Positions 1 through 11,258 of a stretch of DNA of 64,000 bases are shown in pieces. How positions within the stretch are numbered: the first letter of the stretch is position 1; every line of letters starts with the position of its first letter. Position numbers and translations under genes: made by a program. The notes beneath the pieces are model-generated. The model searched no databases, had not been told where the DNA came from, and saw only the letters and a list, made by a program, of their open reading frames with translations. The stretch is from Deinococcus multiflagellatus (lineage in GTDB: Bacteria > Deinococcota > Deinococci > Deinococcales > Deinococcaceae), in contig NZ_JAIQXV010000011.1 in assembly GCF_020166415.1 (NCBI RefSeq), forward strand, positions 79,316 to 143,315, in the 5' to 3' direction.

Positions 1-2
1 GC

Positions 3-410
3 ACGCACCTGTGCGTCGTGTACCCGGTCTGGTGGGGGGCGCCGCCCGCGCTGCTCAAAGGGTTTGTGGACCGCACCTTCCTGCCTGGGTTTGCCTTTCA
101 GTACCAGGATCGCCCATTCCCCGCCCAACTCCTGCGCGGCCGGAGCGCGCGCGTGATGGTCACCAGCGACTCGCCCAGGTGGTACCTGCATGTCACGGGC
201 GACAGTGCCGTGCGCAGCGTCAAGGACCGCACCCTGGCCTTTAGCGGCTTCCGCCCTGTGCAGGCCACCCGCCTGGGGCCAGTGCGCCGCAGCACGCCAG
301 AGCAGCGGGAACGGTGGCTGGCCCAGGCAGCCCAGCTGGGAGAGCGGGATGGTCAGCGGGCCAGCCAGCGGCACCCGGGTCAAGCCGTGATGAGCCACCC
401 CGGAGCGTAG
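3..410 (+). CDS. NAD(P)H-dependent oxidoreductase, flavodoxin-like fold (3' part)
   Basis: This is the 3' end of a gene that begins before the window; the reading frame is open from the first complete codon. The visible part starts with a strand followed by YPVWWGAPPALLKGFVDRTF, the flavin-contact loop and helix typical of the NAD(P)H dehydrogenase (quinone)/WrbA-like flavodoxin fold. These are cytoplasmic FMN or FAD enzymes that reduce quinones or similar acceptors. The central strand MVTSDSP also fits. The C-terminal tail is rich in Arg and Gln and shows no motif. The N-terminal nucleotide-binding strand is missing, so the exact subfamily cannot be given. Confidence 0.75.
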   Translation, partial: THLCVVYPVWWGAPPALLKGFVDRTFLPGFAFQYQDRPFPAQLLRGRSARVMVTSDSPRWYLHVTGDSAVRSVKDRTLAFSGFRPVQATRLGPVRRSTPEQRERWLAQAAQLGERDGQRASQRHPGQAVMSHPGA

Positions 411-496
411 GAGGAGGCGCGTACAAGGCACGGGACCAGCAAGACCGGGGGGATCTGCGCGGATGAACCGGCGGCCCTCCCTCTTCCGCCTCTCCC

Positions 497-1885
497 CTAC
501 TTCACCAGCGGCCTCATCCAGGCGCCAATCCAGCGCGCCACCTGATCCCCGCGCGCCGAAACGATGTCCAGGTGCGCCGCGCCGTTCAGGGTAAAGGTGG
601 TCAGCTGGGCCTGCGTGCCCGCCGCAAAGGTGCGGTACTGGGCTTCGGTGGTCACGCCCTGTTCGGCGGCGATGCCCAGCACGGGCAGCTTCAGCGTGTT
701 CATGTGCCACACCGGCAGCGTCTTTTCAAAGGGAGTGCCGCGCGTGCCGGTGCGGGCGGCGGCAAGGTCCAGGGTCAGGCGCTGGGGAAAGTACCACTCG
801 GCGTAGTCGCTCAGCGGGGTGATATAGCGGCGCACAAAATCGGCGGCGTCGGTGGGGGCGGCGGGGTCGGCCTGCCAGCCCACCGGCTGACGGGGGTCCT
901 TGGCGCCCGCAATCCAGTGGCTGTCCCTGCCGCCCAGGGCCAGGGTGGGCAGATTGGTGGCCTCGGTGGCGTTGGTGGCCTGCCCGGTCTTGATCGCCAT
1001 GAAGGGAATCAGGGCGTAGCGCTGGTCCAGCTGGGTCATGGCGGCGGCCATATTGGTGGCCGGAAAGGGCACGAGGCCCCCCGCCGGCGCCCGCCCGGAC
1101 GGGTCCAGCTGGGCCAGCCGCGCCTGGGCCGCACCCCGGCTGGCGAGGCGCGGGCTGAAGAACACCGCGTCCACATACGGCGCCCGCGCCAGCCCGTCCA
1201 GGCCCGGCAGCGGGCCAATCGGGTTGCTGGCCCCCTTGCGGTAGGCGTCGGCGGTCAGTGGCTGGCCGCTCATCAGGCCGGGCAGGCCGTCGAGCATCAC
1301 CAGCCCGCGCACGTCCCGGGCCCCTGGCACCCCCGCAAAGTCGTAGGCGGCGTACAGGCCGCTGAGGGTGCCGCCCATGGAGTGCCCGCCCAGGAACACG
1401 TTGGGGGTCAGGGCCCGCGCCGCCTGCACCGCCACACGCCAGTCTTTGAGGGTGGTGTCCAGGCCCCAGTCCTTCAGGTAGGGCAGGCTGTCCGGGGTGC
1501 GCACGGGCAGGCCATCCTTGACCAGCCCGGCCAGGGCGGCAGGTCCGGCCTTGAGGATGGACGTGTGGTCTTCGAGCAGGTTGCTGCGGCGGTCCACCGC
1601 CCACACCGCCACAGTCGGATTCAGGGCCACGATCTGCCGCGCCAGCCGGTCAAAACTGCCAGCCCCGCCCAGGAAGCCCGGCATCAGCAGCAGCACCGCG
1701 CGGGGTTTGGCGCTGCCGTAGCGCACGGTGATGCTCGCGTTTAGGTTGGCTGGGGTGCCGGGGACCACGGCGCCGCCCATCACCACGCGCGTGGCTGGAA
1801 CAGCGTTCAGCTGCGCTTCGGTGGGGGCGGCCAGGGCGGGGGCGGTCAGCAGGAGGGCAAGCAGCAGGGCGTGGGGGCGGCGCAT
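497..1885 (-). CDS. Secreted alpha/beta hydrolase
   Basis: A 462-residue protein with a clear signal peptide (two Arg, then a Leu-rich core, cleavage near ALA-AP at residue 20). The mature part has the alpha/beta-hydrolase fold: the oxyanion-side loop MPGFLGGAGS near residue 68 and the nucleophile elbow GHSMGG, with Ser169 as the likely catalytic serine. A late His (NGAAHLD) near the C-terminus is the likely catalytic histidine. It is probably an exported esterase or lipase-like enzyme; the substrate is unknown. The gene stands alone, with a long upstream spacer that carries repeats. Confidence 0.8.
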   Translation of the reverse strand: MRRPHALLLALLLTAPALAAPTEAQLNAVPATRVVMGGAVVPGTPANLNASITVRYGSAKPRAVLLLMPGFLGGAGSFDRLARQIVALNPTVAVWAVDRRSNLLEDHTSILKAGPAALAGLVKDGLPVRTPDSLPYLKDWGLDTTLKDWRVAVQAARALTPNVFLGGHSMGGTLSGLYAAYDFAGVPGARDVRGLVMLDGLPGLMSGQPLTADAYRKGASNPIGPLPGLDGLARAPYVDAVFFSPRLASRGAAQARLAQLDPSGRAPAGGLVPFPATNMAAAMTQLDQRYALIPFMAIKTGQATNATEATNLPTLALGGRDSHWIAGAKDPRQPVGWQADPAAPTDAADFVRRYITPLSDYAEWYFPQRLTLDLAAARTGTRGTPFEKTLPVWHMNTLKLPVLGIAAEQGVTTEAQYRTFAAGTQAQLTTFTLNGAAHLDIVSARGDQVARWIGAWMRPLVK

Positions 1886-2027
1886 GGGGTCATGCTGGGC
1901 GGCGGGGGTGGGGGCAAAGGTGGGGAGAGGAACGGAGGCGGGTTATGGATTTGTGGAGGTGTTCTTCATGGGGCTGAGGGGGGCTGGGTTGGTTGGAGAC
2001 GGTTGCCCCGTTTGCCCCACCCCCCAG

Positions 2028-2054
2028 CCCCCCTACCCCGGAGGGGCAGGGGGG
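2028..2054. repeat. GC-rich palindrome
   Basis: Twelve-base arms (CCCCCCTACCCC and GGGGCAGGGGGG) with one A-C mismatch and a three-base loop. It resembles the palindrome near 41216 and may be a REP-like intergenic element. Confidence 0.5.
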
Positions 2055-2282
2055 AGCGACGTTCGCACTGGGCAAGAGTTTTTACTGACGTCGGCTGGGG
2101 TTGCTCGACCAAGTGACGTGTCTGGCTTCGACGCCATCCTCCGCCCCCGCGCAATTGCCCGCGCGCTGCGCGCACGACGGCCTCGTCTGGACCGGGGCGG
2201 TGGAGGGGCAAGAAGGCGTGGTGCGGCCCAGCAGGTTCTACTTTCAAAAGCACAACAGCGCGCGCCGTCTTCCTGTGCGCTG

Positions 2283-2320
2283 TTCCCACTTCCTACTTCC
2301 CACTCCCCACATCCATCTTC
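2283..2320. repeat. Low-complexity word repeat, family C
   Basis: Overlapping words of the type TTCCCACTTCC, TACTTCCCACT and CCCCACATCC lie directly after the panD stop codon. Similar words occur at 30600-30672, again beside a gene end. Confidence 0.45.
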
Positions 2321-2322
2321 TC

Positions 2323-2685
2323 TTACGCCAGTTCCAGATGCAGCTGCCGGTTGCGTTCGTCCACATGGACCACGCGGGGTTCCAGCGTCCGGGCCTCTTC
2401 CTCGGTGAAGTTGCCGTACGCGGCGATAATCACCAGATCGCCGGGCTTCATCAGGTGGGCGGCGGCGCCGTTGATGCCAATGACGCCGCTGCCGCGCGGG
2501 CCGCTGAGCGCGTAGGTGCTCAGGCGGTTGCCGTTGGTGATGTTGTAGATGTCCACGCGCTCATTGACCAGGATGTCCGCCGCGTCCAGCAGGTCCTGGT
2601 CAATCGTCACGCTGCCGACATAGTCCAGGTCGGCCTGCGTAACAGTCGCGCGGTGAATCTTGGCCCTGAACATGATGCGTTCCAC
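2323..2685 (-). CDS. panD: Aspartate 1-decarboxylase
   Basis: PanD converts L-aspartate to beta-alanine and CO2 for pantothenate and coenzyme A. The 120-residue length is normal. The self-cleavage site that creates the pyruvoyl cofactor is present as Gly24-Ser25 (DYVGSVTID), at the same position as in E. coli, followed by DLLDAADI, the [11 protein letters not shown] segment and [11 protein letters not shown]. The start is a GTG with a TACAAT box 8 nt upstream, which gives [13 protein letters not shown] and matches the family's usual N-terminus. An internal ATG four codons later is therefore unlikely. The gene follows the RqcH gene on the same strand, 69 nt away, but has its own promoter box. 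Confidence 0.96.
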   Translation of the reverse strand: MERIMFRAKIHRATVTQADLDYVGSVTIDQDLLDAADILVNERVDIYNITNGNRLSTYALSGPRGSGVIGINGAAAHLMKPGDLVIIAAYGNFTEEEARTLEPRVVHVDERNRQLHLELA

Positions 2686-2693
2686 AAAGCGGC

Positions 2694-2699
2694 ATTGTA
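2694..2699 (-). promoter_or_regulatory. Leaderless -10 box of panD
   Basis: TACAAT, 8 nt before the GTG start. It supports a leaderless mRNA and decides the start codon. Confidence 0.6.
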
Positions 2700-2754
2700 C
2701 GCGTTTTGCGCCCCCGGACAGGGTGCGCCTTACTTTCCGCCCCCGCCGGCCTGG

Positions 2755-4341
<1,587 letters not shown>

Positions 4342-4407
4342 AGGCGGCCTCCAGGGGGGTGGGGAGCGGTCATCGGGGCATGGTAGCAGGCAGGTGGATG
4401 GTCAAAG

Positions 4408-4452
4408 GTTGATGGTTGATGGAAGAGCAGCCCCCTTCCATCAACCATCAAC
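4408..4452. repeat. Family A repeat forming a perfect 18-bp hairpin
   Basis: GTTGATGGTTGATGGAAG pairs perfectly with CTTCCATCAACCATCAAC across a nine-base loop. The words ATCAACC/GGTTGAT recur at 28186-28215 and 41403-41436. It lies 18 nt past the stop codon of the BamA-like gene and could act as its terminator, although no U-tract follows. Confidence 0.6.
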
Positions 4453-4470
4453 GTTCAACCGTCTACGTCT

Positions 4471-7062
4471 TTACCAGAAGTTCCCCAGGCGGAAGTAGAA
4501 CTTGCCTTTGCCGGTCTGGGGGCTGAAGCCGTAGTCAAAGCGCAGGCTGGGCAGCAGGGTGCCGCCAATGCCCAGGTTCAGCTGCACGCCCGCGCCCACG
4601 CCGTACTTCAGGTTGAAGTTGGGGTTGGCGCTGCTGCCCCAGGCGCTGCCCGCGTCGGCAAACACCACGCCGTACAGGCCCTGGGCGATGCCGGCCTTCA
4701 GGCCGAAGTCGTAGCGGTACTCGGCGCTGGCGGTCAGGTAGTTGGGGCCAAACAGCTCGCCGTCGGCCAGCCCGCGAATGTGGCGCGAGGCGCTGGCGCT
4801 GCTGCCGCCGCCCACCGAGTACCCGGTGCCCACAGGGGCGGTGTCCAGGCCCAGGGTGGTGCCCGCGTTGGCGCGCACGGCGAAGACCTGCTGCTTGTTG
4901 GTCACGCCCAGGCTCTTTTCCAGGGTGCGGCCAAAGCCGAAGTAGGTGCTCGCGCCGCTTTCCAGCTCCGTCCAGCGCACGTTGGCGCCGTTCTGGTTGC
5001 CAAACTTGTAGCGCACCCCCAGGTTGGCCCGCGCGCCGCTGCCGGGAAAGTCGCCGTTGTCGGTGGAGTCGTAAGACAGACCTGCGCTGGCCGCCGAGAG
5101 CAGCGAGTTGGTGGGCACCAGGCCCTTGACGTCGCCCTCGGCAAAGGTGCGGCTCTGTTCGGCGCCGCTGGCGTCTTTGTAGGTCACCGTGTTCTTGTCG
5201 TCTTTTTGCAGCGGCTCCAGGTAATAGGTGTTGTAGCCCACCCCAAAGCCCACGCTGGCGTACAGGTTCTTGGTGAGGTTGCGCCCGGCACTCACGCTGA
5301 AGCTGGTGGTGCGGGTGGTGTAGTCCCAGCCGGTGTCCACGTTGGCGGGGGTGTCGGTGGGCTTGGTGAACAGCGGCTGGTTGCCGGTCACGCCCGTGCC
5401 TGCACTCACGGACAGGGTGGTGGGCACCTTGCGGAAGTCCAGGAAATCCAGGTCCAGCCAGGGAATGGTGTAGGCCACGTTGCCCACGAGGTTCTGACCA
5501 GCTTCGTTCTGCTGGCCGCCCAGCGTCACCGTGAAGTTGTGCCCCAGGCCAAAGACATTGTTGTTGGTGTAGGCCGCCTCGCCGCCGAAGCCTCCGGCGA
5601 ACGAGTCATAGGTGAGGCCCAGGCTGACCGGAATGCCGCTGGTGGTTTCGGTCACGCCCAGCACGTAGGTGATGTTCTCGGGGTTGGCGGGGTCCGAGCG
5701 CACCTGCTCGCTCACCACGCGCACGAAGCCCAGGCGGGCAATGCGGCCCAGCGCCGCGTTCAGCTCGTCGCGGTTAAAGGCGCGCCCGGCTTCGGGCAGT
5801 TCGCGCAGCACCACGCGGTCGTTGGTCTTGTGGTTGCCCTGCCACTGCAGTTCGTAGCCCGCCACCCGCACCTCGCGGATGTTGAAGGTCAAGGCGCCGT
5901 TTTCAAAGGTGATCGCGTCGCGGGTGCTGATTTCATAGCCCGCCTTGCGGTAGGCGTCGCGCAGGGCCAGGAAATCCTCCTGGGCCAGCTGGGGGCTGTA
6001 CACGTCGCCCACCTTGGTTTTCACAGCCGCCAGCAGCGTGGCGGTGGGCACCAGGGCGTTGCCCTGCACGGCAATGGTCTTGACCGGGCCGCTGGCCACC
6101 CCCGCCGAGCCGAACAGCACGGTGACTTCGGCCGGGTTCTGGGGGTTGGGGCGCAGGGCAAAGCCCACCGGCTGGCCGGTCTGGTTGGCCAGCGTGCGCA
6201 CGTCGGCCTGCAGGCGCGCCAGCGAGATCGGCTGACCCGGCTGGGTCTGCAGCGTCACCTGGGGGTTATTCAGGTCGCTCAGGTCCACGCCTACTACCTT
6301 GCCCTCAATGACGCGCACCTTCAGCACCCCGCCCTCCAGCGCGGTGGTCTGGGTGTTCACGCCCGCCTGCAGGTAGCCGGCCTCGTCGTAGGCCTGCTGC
6401 AGCCCCTGCACGGCAGCGTAATAGGCCTCCGGGGTAAAGCGCTTGGCGTCGTACAGCGGCTTGAAGATGGCCGTGACGGTGCTGGCGGGCAGCAGGGTCA
6501 CGCCCTCGACCTCCACGCGCGAAATGGGCGCGGTTTCGTCCACCACGAAGTTCACGGTGACGGTCCCGTCGGCTTCGGTTTTCACGTCGCTGCTGATGCT
6601 GGGGGCAAAGGGGTAGCCCTCGCCCTGGTAGTTGCTGGCCAGGGCGTCCTTGGCTTCCTCAATGCGCGCGTTGTTCAGCGTGGCGCCGGGGGCGATGTTC
6701 AGCAGGTCCGCCACGCTCTTTTTGAAGCCGTCGGCGGGCAGGAAGGTCAGGCCCGAGACGGTCACGTCCTTGATGGTGGGGTTGGGCACCACGGTAATGA
6801 CCAGCGTGTCGCGCCCGGCCACGCTGCGCAGTTCGGCCACGGCCGACTTGAAGTAACCGCTGGCCAGCACTTCCTGTTCCACCTGACGCAGATTCACGCT
6901 GGACAGCGGCGCGCCGGCCTGCACCGAGAGGGTGGCGCGCAGGAAATTGGTCAGCAGGTCACTGGTGCCGACCACCGTGACCTCCTGCACCGTGCCGGCC
7001 GTCTGGGCAACGGCAGGCGCGGCGAGGACAACGGTCAGGGCAAGGGTAAGGGGGTGTCGCAT
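4471..7062 (-). CDS. BamA/TamA-family (Omp85) outer membrane protein
   Basis: An 863-residue outer-membrane assembly protein of the Omp85 superfamily. BamA-type proteins insert beta-barrel proteins into the outer membrane. A signal peptide ([20 protein letters not shown]) leads into a periplasmic part of repeated POTRA domains (about residues 25-480; for example [56 protein letters not shown]). The C-terminal half is a barrel with alternating strands ending in an aromatic residue ([10 protein letters not shown]). AGGAG lies four bases before this ATG, so the longer upstream reading is rejected. Deinococcus has a diderm envelope, which fits. Confidence 0.92.
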   Translation of the reverse strand: MRHPLTLALTVVLAAPAVAQTAGTVQEVTVVGTSDLLTNFLRATLSVQAGAPLSSVNLRQVEQEVLASGYFKSAVAELRSVAGRDTLVITVVPNPTIKDVTVSGLTFLPADGFKKSVADLLNIAPGATLNNARIEEAKDALASNYQGEGYPFAPSISSDVKTEADGTVTVNFVVDETAPISRVEVEGVTLLPASTVTAIFKPLYDAKRFTPEAYYAAVQGLQQAYDEAGYLQAGVNTQTTALEGGVLKVRVIEGKVVGVDLSDLNNPQVTLQTQPGQPISLARLQADVRTLANQTGQPVGFALRPNPQNPAEVTVLFGSAGVASGPVKTIAVQGNALVPTATLLAAVKTKVGDVYSPQLAQEDFLALRDAYRKAGYEISTRDAITFENGALTFNIREVRVAGYELQWQGNHKTNDRVVLRELPEAGRAFNRDELNAALGRIARLGFVRVVSEQVRSDPANPENITYVLGVTETTSGIPVSLGLTYDSFAGGFGGEAAYTNNNVFGLGHNFTVTLGGQQNEAGQNLVGNVAYTIPWLDLDFLDFRKVPTTLSVSAGTGVTGNQPLFTKPTDTPANVDTGWDYTTRTTSFSVSAGRNLTKNLYASVGFGVGYNTYYLEPLQKDDKNTVTYKDASGAEQSRTFAEGDVKGLVPTNSLLSAASAGLSYDSTDNGDFPGSGARANLGVRYKFGNQNGANVRWTELESGASTYFGFGRTLEKSLGVTNKQQVFAVRANAGTTLGLDTAPVGTGYSVGGGSSASASRHIRGLADGELFGPNYLTASAEYRYDFGLKAGIAQGLYGVVFADAGSAWGSSANPNFNLKYGVGAGVQLNLGIGGTLLPSLRFDYGFSPQTGKGKFYFRLGNFW

Positions 7063-7322
7063 GCTTCTCCTAGTGTCGCACAGGCTCCTGAAATCGCCCC
7101 CGGCCGGATGTGCGGCGGCGGGGGCAGGCGCGGCGAGTCCTGCCCACACTTGCGACTTCGGCCCTGAGAAGGGTGAAGATTGGGTGCAGCCCTGCCCGGC
7201 TCAGTCTGGGGGGCTGCGCAGGCCGCGCCGCTTGAGCCCAGGCAGAGGGTGGGTGAGAATAGACGGGTGTTTGCTCACCAACCCTTCGGGCTTGTCCGGT
7301 GCCGCGCGCGCCGGGGCACGCC

Positions 7323-7967
7323 ATGAGCCTGCCAGAGGTGCTCTCCGGCATCCGCGCCGCCGAGGCCCAGGCGGGGCGCGCGCCCGGCAGCGCCCGGCTG
7401 GTGGCGGTCACCAAGGGCCAGACCCTGGAGGCCATTGACCGCTGCGTCCTGTCTCACGGCACTTTTCCGCTGGGTGAGGGCCGCGCCCAGGAACTGCGCG
7501 ACAAGGCCGCCGCGCGCCCCGACCTGGAATGGCATTACCTGGGCGCGCTGCAGCGCAACAAGGTCAAGTACCTGCGCCCGGCAGCGCTGGTGCACAGCCT
7601 GGAAGCGGTGTGGCAGGCGCAGGCCATTGCCCAGGCCGCCCAGGGCTGGGGCCGGGCGCCTGCGGTGCTGCTGCAGGTGCACAACGGCGAGGCGCAGAAA
7701 CACGGCATTGAGGTGGAGCTGCTGCCCGGCGTGCTGCGCGAGGTGCAGGCCACCGGGCTGAGCGTGCGCGGCCTCATGGTGATGGCCCCGGATCTGGACG
7801 GGCACCCGGCGCGCGACGAGCGCCTGCTGGCCCTCTTTCAGGACACGGCGCGGCGCGCGCACGACCTGGGTCTGTCAGAGTTGAGTATGGGCATGAGCGG
7901 GGATTACCCGCTGGCCGTGCACGCTGGAGCCACCCTGGTGCGGGTGGGAAGGAGTCTGTTCTCGTGA
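7323..7967 (+). CDS. YggS-family pyridoxal phosphate-binding protein
   Basis: A 214-residue YggS/PLPBP-family protein (YlmE in Gram-positives). These cytoplasmic proteins bind PLP and help balance vitamin B6; no enzymatic reaction is firmly known. The PLP lysine is expected at Lys31 in VAVTKGQT. Other family marks are [21 protein letters not shown] and the C-terminal [27 protein letters not shown]. The start was chosen at [10 protein letters not shown], the family's usual N-terminus. It is the first gene of a chain in which each stop overlaps the next start by four bases. The YggS-DivIVA order also occurs in Firmicutes and Actinobacteria division clusters. Confidence 0.93.
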   Translation: MSLPEVLSGIRAAEAQAGRAPGSARLVAVTKGQTLEAIDRCVLSHGTFPLGEGRAQELRDKAAARPDLEWHYLGALQRNKVKYLRPAALVHSLEAVWQAQAIAQAAQGWGRAPAVLLQVHNGEAQKHGIEVELLPGVLREVQATGLSVRGLMVMAPDLDGHPARDERLLALFQDTARRAHDLGLSELSMGMSGDYPLAVHAGATLVRVGRSLFS

Positions 7968-8869
7968 AATTCACCCCCCTTGACGTGCGTCACCAGGAAT
8001 TTCCCACCCGGCTGGGCGCCTATGACCGCGCCGCCGTGCGCGCCTTCCTGAACGAGCTCTCCGATGACCTCGAAGCCCTGCTGCATGAACAGCAGGCCAT
8101 GCGCGAGCAGGTGGCCACGTTGGAGCGCGCCCTGGAGGACCAGCGCCAGAACGAGGACGAGATTCGCCGCGCGGTGGTGGCCGCCGAGCGCATTTCCCAC
8201 GAACTGCGCGAGAACGCCGTGCGCGAGGCCGACCTGATGGTGGCGCAGGCCCGCCAGCAGCGCGACACGCTGGACCACGACACCCAGGCCCGGCGCGAGG
8301 CCCTGGAGGCCGGGCACCAGGCGCGCATGGCCGAACTGGAGCGGGTGGCCGCCCAGCGCGCCGCCGAACTGGAGCGCGCCCACCATGATCTGAGTGCCAC
8401 CCGTGAGCGCGCCCAGGCCGAGCGCCTGAGCCAGCTGGAACGCACCTTCAGCGCGCGCCACGCCGAGCTGACCGCGCGCCTCACCGGGGCCCGGCAGGAA
8501 TACGCGCAGTTCCTGAGCGCCTACCGCGCCCTGGTGGGCTCGTTCTCCGAGCTGGCCGCGCGGCACGGCGCCCCCGACGACCATCCGCTGCCCCTAGGCA
8601 CCCTGCCCAGTCCGGCCGTGACCAGTCTCACGGCCGGCGCGGCGCCCCAGCCCCCCAGCGAGCCCCCTGCACCGGACGCCGTGCCCGCTGCCCCACTGCA
8701 GGAAATGGCCACCGACGCCCCCCAGGCCCCCATTGACGAGGCAACCTTCGATGCCCAGGCCGCCCGGCGCGCCGCTGTGGCCGCTGGGGTGGCGCTGCTC
8801 ACCCGCCTCTCGCCCGACAGCCCCGACGAACAGCGCCCCGTGCGGGTGGAAGGGCAGCAGTTCCTTTGA
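7964..8869 (+). CDS. DivIVA-domain cell division protein
   Basis: A 301-residue DivIVA-domain protein. DivIVA proteins bind curved or polar membrane and organise division and cell-wall growth. The N-terminus [31 protein letters not shown] is the conserved DivIVA membrane-targeting and dimer region. A long coiled coil, rich in Glu, Ala, Gln and Arg, runs from about residue 30 to 190. A Pro/Ala-rich tail follows (about 205-245) with a short helical end. The GTG start overlaps the yggS stop as GTGA, so translation is probably coupled. Its place after yggS supports the call. Confidence 0.92.
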   Translation: MKFTPLDVRHQEFPTRLGAYDRAAVRAFLNELSDDLEALLHEQQAMREQVATLERALEDQRQNEDEIRRAVVAAERISHELRENAVREADLMVAQARQQRDTLDHDTQARREALEAGHQARMAELERVAAQRAAELERAHHDLSATRERAQAERLSQLERTFSARHAELTARLTGARQEYAQFLSAYRALVGSFSELAARHGAPDDHPLPLGTLPSPAVTSLTAGAAPQPPSEPPAPDAVPAAPLQEMATDAPQAPIDEATFDAQAARRAAVAAGVALLTRLSPDSPDEQRPVRVEGQQFL

Positions 8870-10131
8870 GCGCCCCTCCCGCCCACCCTGGCCTGCCCAC
8901 TTTCACACTGCCACTGGAAGACCCGGCTTTTCTGCGCGACCCCTACCCCCTGCTGGCCGAGCTGCGCGCCTGGGCGCCGGCCTTCTACGACCCCGGCATG
9001 GGGCGCGTGGTGCTCACCCGCCACGCCGAGATCTCGGCGGCGCTGCGCGACCGGCGACTGGGCCGCAGCGCCCTGCACCGCTACTCGCGCGATGAACTGG
9101 GCTGGCCGCCCCCCGACCCCCGGCAGGCCAACTTCGACGCCTTTAACAGCAACCACCTGCTGGATTCCGAGCCGCCCAAGCACACCCGCCTGCGCTCGCT
9201 GGTGCAGTTGGCGTTCACCCCCCGGCGCGTGGAGGCGCTGCAGGCGCGCATTGAGGCGATTCTGGACGAGCAGGTGCGCGGCCTGGGCGCCCGGGGACCC
9301 TTTGATCTGGTGGCCGACTACGCCGAGCCGCTGCCCGTCACGGTGATTGCCGAACTGCTGGGCGTGCCGGAAGCCGAGCGCCACGCGCTGCGGCCCTGGT
9401 CGGCGGCGATTGTCAAGCTGTACGAGCCCGCCCCCACCGCCGCTGATCAGGCCGAGGCCGAACGCGCGGTGCTGGACTTCAGCGCCCTGCTGCGGGAGCT
9501 GGTGGCCCAGCGGCGCGCCCAGCCACAGGACGACCTGATCACCGCGCTGGTGCAGGCCGAGGAGGCCGGCGACCGCCTGACCGAGCAGGAACTGATTGAC
9601 ACCTGCATTCTGCTGCTCAATGCCGGGCACGAGGCCAGCGTGAATGGCCTGTCGGCGGGCGTGCTGGCCCTGCTGCGCCAGCGCGAGCACTGGGACGCCC
9701 TGGTGGCCGCCGCCCAGGATGAGGACAGCCTGCCGGTCTTCCGCAGGGCAATCGAGGAACTGCTGCGCTTTGACACCCCGCTCCCCATGTTCGAGCGCAT
9801 TGTGCTGGACCCCCTCACGCTGGCCGGGGCAGAGCTGAAGCCGGGCGAGCGCGTGGCCCTGCTGTACGCCAGCGCCAACCGCGACCCCGAGAAGTTCGAG
9901 GCCCCCGACGACCTGCGCCTGAACCGCGATCCCAACCCGCACCTGACCTTTGGGCTGGGCATTCACTACTGCCTGGGCGCCCCGCTGGCCCGGCTGGAAC
10001 TGGCCCTGAGCCTGCGCGCCCTGTGCCGCACCCTGCCGGGGCTGCGCCTCTTGGACCCCCACGAGCCCGGCCAGTACACCGGCGGCTTCGTGATTCGCGG
10101 GCTGGCGCGGCTGGACGTGCAGGCCGGGTGA
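8866..10131 (+). CDS. Cytochrome P450
   Basis: A 421-residue soluble bacterial P450, which uses O2 and reducing equivalents to oxidise a small substrate. The heme-thiolate loop [17 protein letters not shown] gives Cys369 as the axial ligand. The K-helix ExxR is seen in EELLRF, and the I-helix reads AGHEAS at residues 253-258, where the usual Thr of the AGxxT motif is replaced by Ala. The TTG start overlaps the divIVA stop as TTGA. Deinococcus radiodurans has a P450 (CYP287A1) reported as a carotenoid hydroxylase in deinoxanthin synthesis. This gene may be its orthologue, but I cannot test that here. No redox partner gene lies nearby. Confidence 0.93.
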   Translation: MSAPPAHPGLPTFTLPLEDPAFLRDPYPLLAELRAWAPAFYDPGMGRVVLTRHAEISAALRDRRLGRSALHRYSRDELGWPPPDPRQANFDAFNSNHLLDSEPPKHTRLRSLVQLAFTPRRVEALQARIEAILDEQVRGLGARGPFDLVADYAEPLPVTVIAELLGVPEAERHALRPWSAAIVKLYEPAPTAADQAEAERAVLDFSALLRELVAQRRAQPQDDLITALVQAEEAGDRLTEQELIDTCILLLNAGHEASVNGLSAGVLALLRQREHWDALVAAAQDEDSLPVFRRAIEELLRFDTPLPMFERIVLDPLTLAGAELKPGERVALLYASANRDPEKFEAPDDLRLNRDPNPHLTFGLGIHYCLGAPLARLELALSLRALCRTLPGLRLLDPHEPGQYTGGFVIRGLARLDVQAG

Positions 10132-11258
10132 GCACCGGGGCCGGGCCCCTGGGCGCCAGGGCGCTGACCCCCGGTGATCTGGCCGCCCACTGGTCGCTGG
10201 GGCCGGGCGTGCAGTTGCGGGCCCTGGCGGGTGGCAGCATCAACGGCGCCTACCGCGTGCAGACGCGCGCCGGCCCTTTTCATACGGCTGCCCTCTGTTT
10301 CGTCGCCCACCCGGAACAGAACCGGGTGAGCAACTCCACGCCGGGCAGCCGCTTTTCTCCTTCTCGCTCCGCTCGGATTGAACCGTTTGTAGAAACGATC
10401 CAATCGGAGTCCACATCACCTGCGCGTGTACCGCGACCCCCGCCCCGAGCGCGCCGGGCGCGAGCACCACGCCATAGGGGTGGCCCGCGCCGCTGGCGTG
10501 CCCACCCCGGCCCCCGTGCCCACCCGGCAGGGCGGCACCCTGGCGCGGCTGGCCCTGGGTGGGCGGCCCTGTTTGAATGCGCCCCCGGTGAGCCTGTGCC
10601 CCGGGCCGCCCTGACCCCGGCCCACGCGGCAGCGCTGGGAGAGTTCCTGGCGCAGCTTCACGCCCAGCTGCCCGCCACGGTGGCGTTCGAGGTGCCGCCC
10701 CTGGCCCCGCCTGCCCCGGTGGCGCGCACCACCGAGCGGCTGGAAGCCGTGCGCGCCGCCATCCTGGCCCGGCCCACGCCAGACGAGGTGGACCGCTGGG
10801 CCCTGGTCCGCACCGAGCAGCGGCTGACCCATCTGCGCACCGGGCCGCGCCCGGACCCCGCCCCAGCAGACACGAGGCCCGCACTGCCCCACCGCTTCCT
10901 CCACGGCGATTACCACGACGGCAACGTGTTCTTTCAGGCGGGGCAACCCGCCGCCCTGATTGACTGGGAGCAGACCCGGCTGGCACCGCGCGCCTGGGAA
11001 ATCGTGCGCGCCTTGCACCTGAGCCTGGGCCTGCAGGCCGACCTGGGCCGCTCGTTCCTGGCGGGCTACCGCACGCGGCAACCCCTCTCCCACGAGGAAT
11101 TGCAGGCCGGCGCCGACCTGTACGCCACCCTGCAGGAGCGCAACGTGTGGACCCTGGAAGGCGTGTACCTCCAGGGCAATCCAGGGCCCCGCCGCTTTGT
11201 GCGTCCGCCGCCCTACGTGCCGTTTGGGATGGCCTGGGCTGCCGCCGGGCTGCGCTGA
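10128..11258 (+). pseudogene. Aminoglycoside phosphotransferase-like kinase, interrupted by a repeat
   Basis: The ends encode an APH/choline-kinase-fold protein: SINGAYRVQT at the N-terminus, and HGDYHDGNVFF with IDWEQ as the catalytic and metal-binding loops. A 133-bp repeat with a TCA duplication (136 bp in all) is inserted after codon 51, in the N-lobe. After it, the natural protein (HLRVYRDPRPERAGREHHAIGVA) continues in the next frame up to about 10560. There the good frame returns, as if one base were lost near GGGCGGCCC. The two changes add up to 135 bases, so one open frame runs through, with about 90 wrong residues in place of strand 3 and helix C. The GTG start overlaps the P450 stop as GTGA. 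Kinase activity is doubtful. Confidence 0.8.
10283..10415. mobile_element. MITE-like small repeat inserted in the kinase gene
   Basis: A 133-bp element flanked by a TCA direct repeat (10280-10282 and 10416-10418). Removing the element and one TCA joins CCTTTTCA to CCTGCGCGTG and restores the kinase reading frame at that point. It contains two hairpins: CACCCGG/CCGGGTG around AACAGAA (10308-10328), and an imperfect pair ATTGAACCGTTT/AAACGATCCAAT. From memory, the second motif resembles small repeats scattered in Deinococcus genomes. It has no coding capacity. Confidence 0.75.

Larger units (their letters stand above)
1886..2322. other. Gene-free spacer with repeats
   Basis: I see no convincing gene here. 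The spacer holds a GC-rich hairpin (2028-2054) and, next to the panD stop codon, a low-complexity tract of CCCACTTCC/CCCACTCCCC words (2283-2320) that resembles a tract at 30600-30672. It lies upstream of the hydrolase gene and downstream of panD. Confidence 0.6.

Noticed and set aside
572..1744. Long antisense frame opposite the alpha/beta hydrolase, and similar long antisense frames elsewhere (for example 4780-7167, 42432-45395)
   Set aside because: They are Gly/His/Gln-rich shadows of real genes caused by GC-biased third positions; the opposite strand has clear families.
10426..10614. 62-codon frame inside the kinase gene
   Set aside because: It is the out-of-frame part of the kinase N-lobe after the repeat, not a separate gene.
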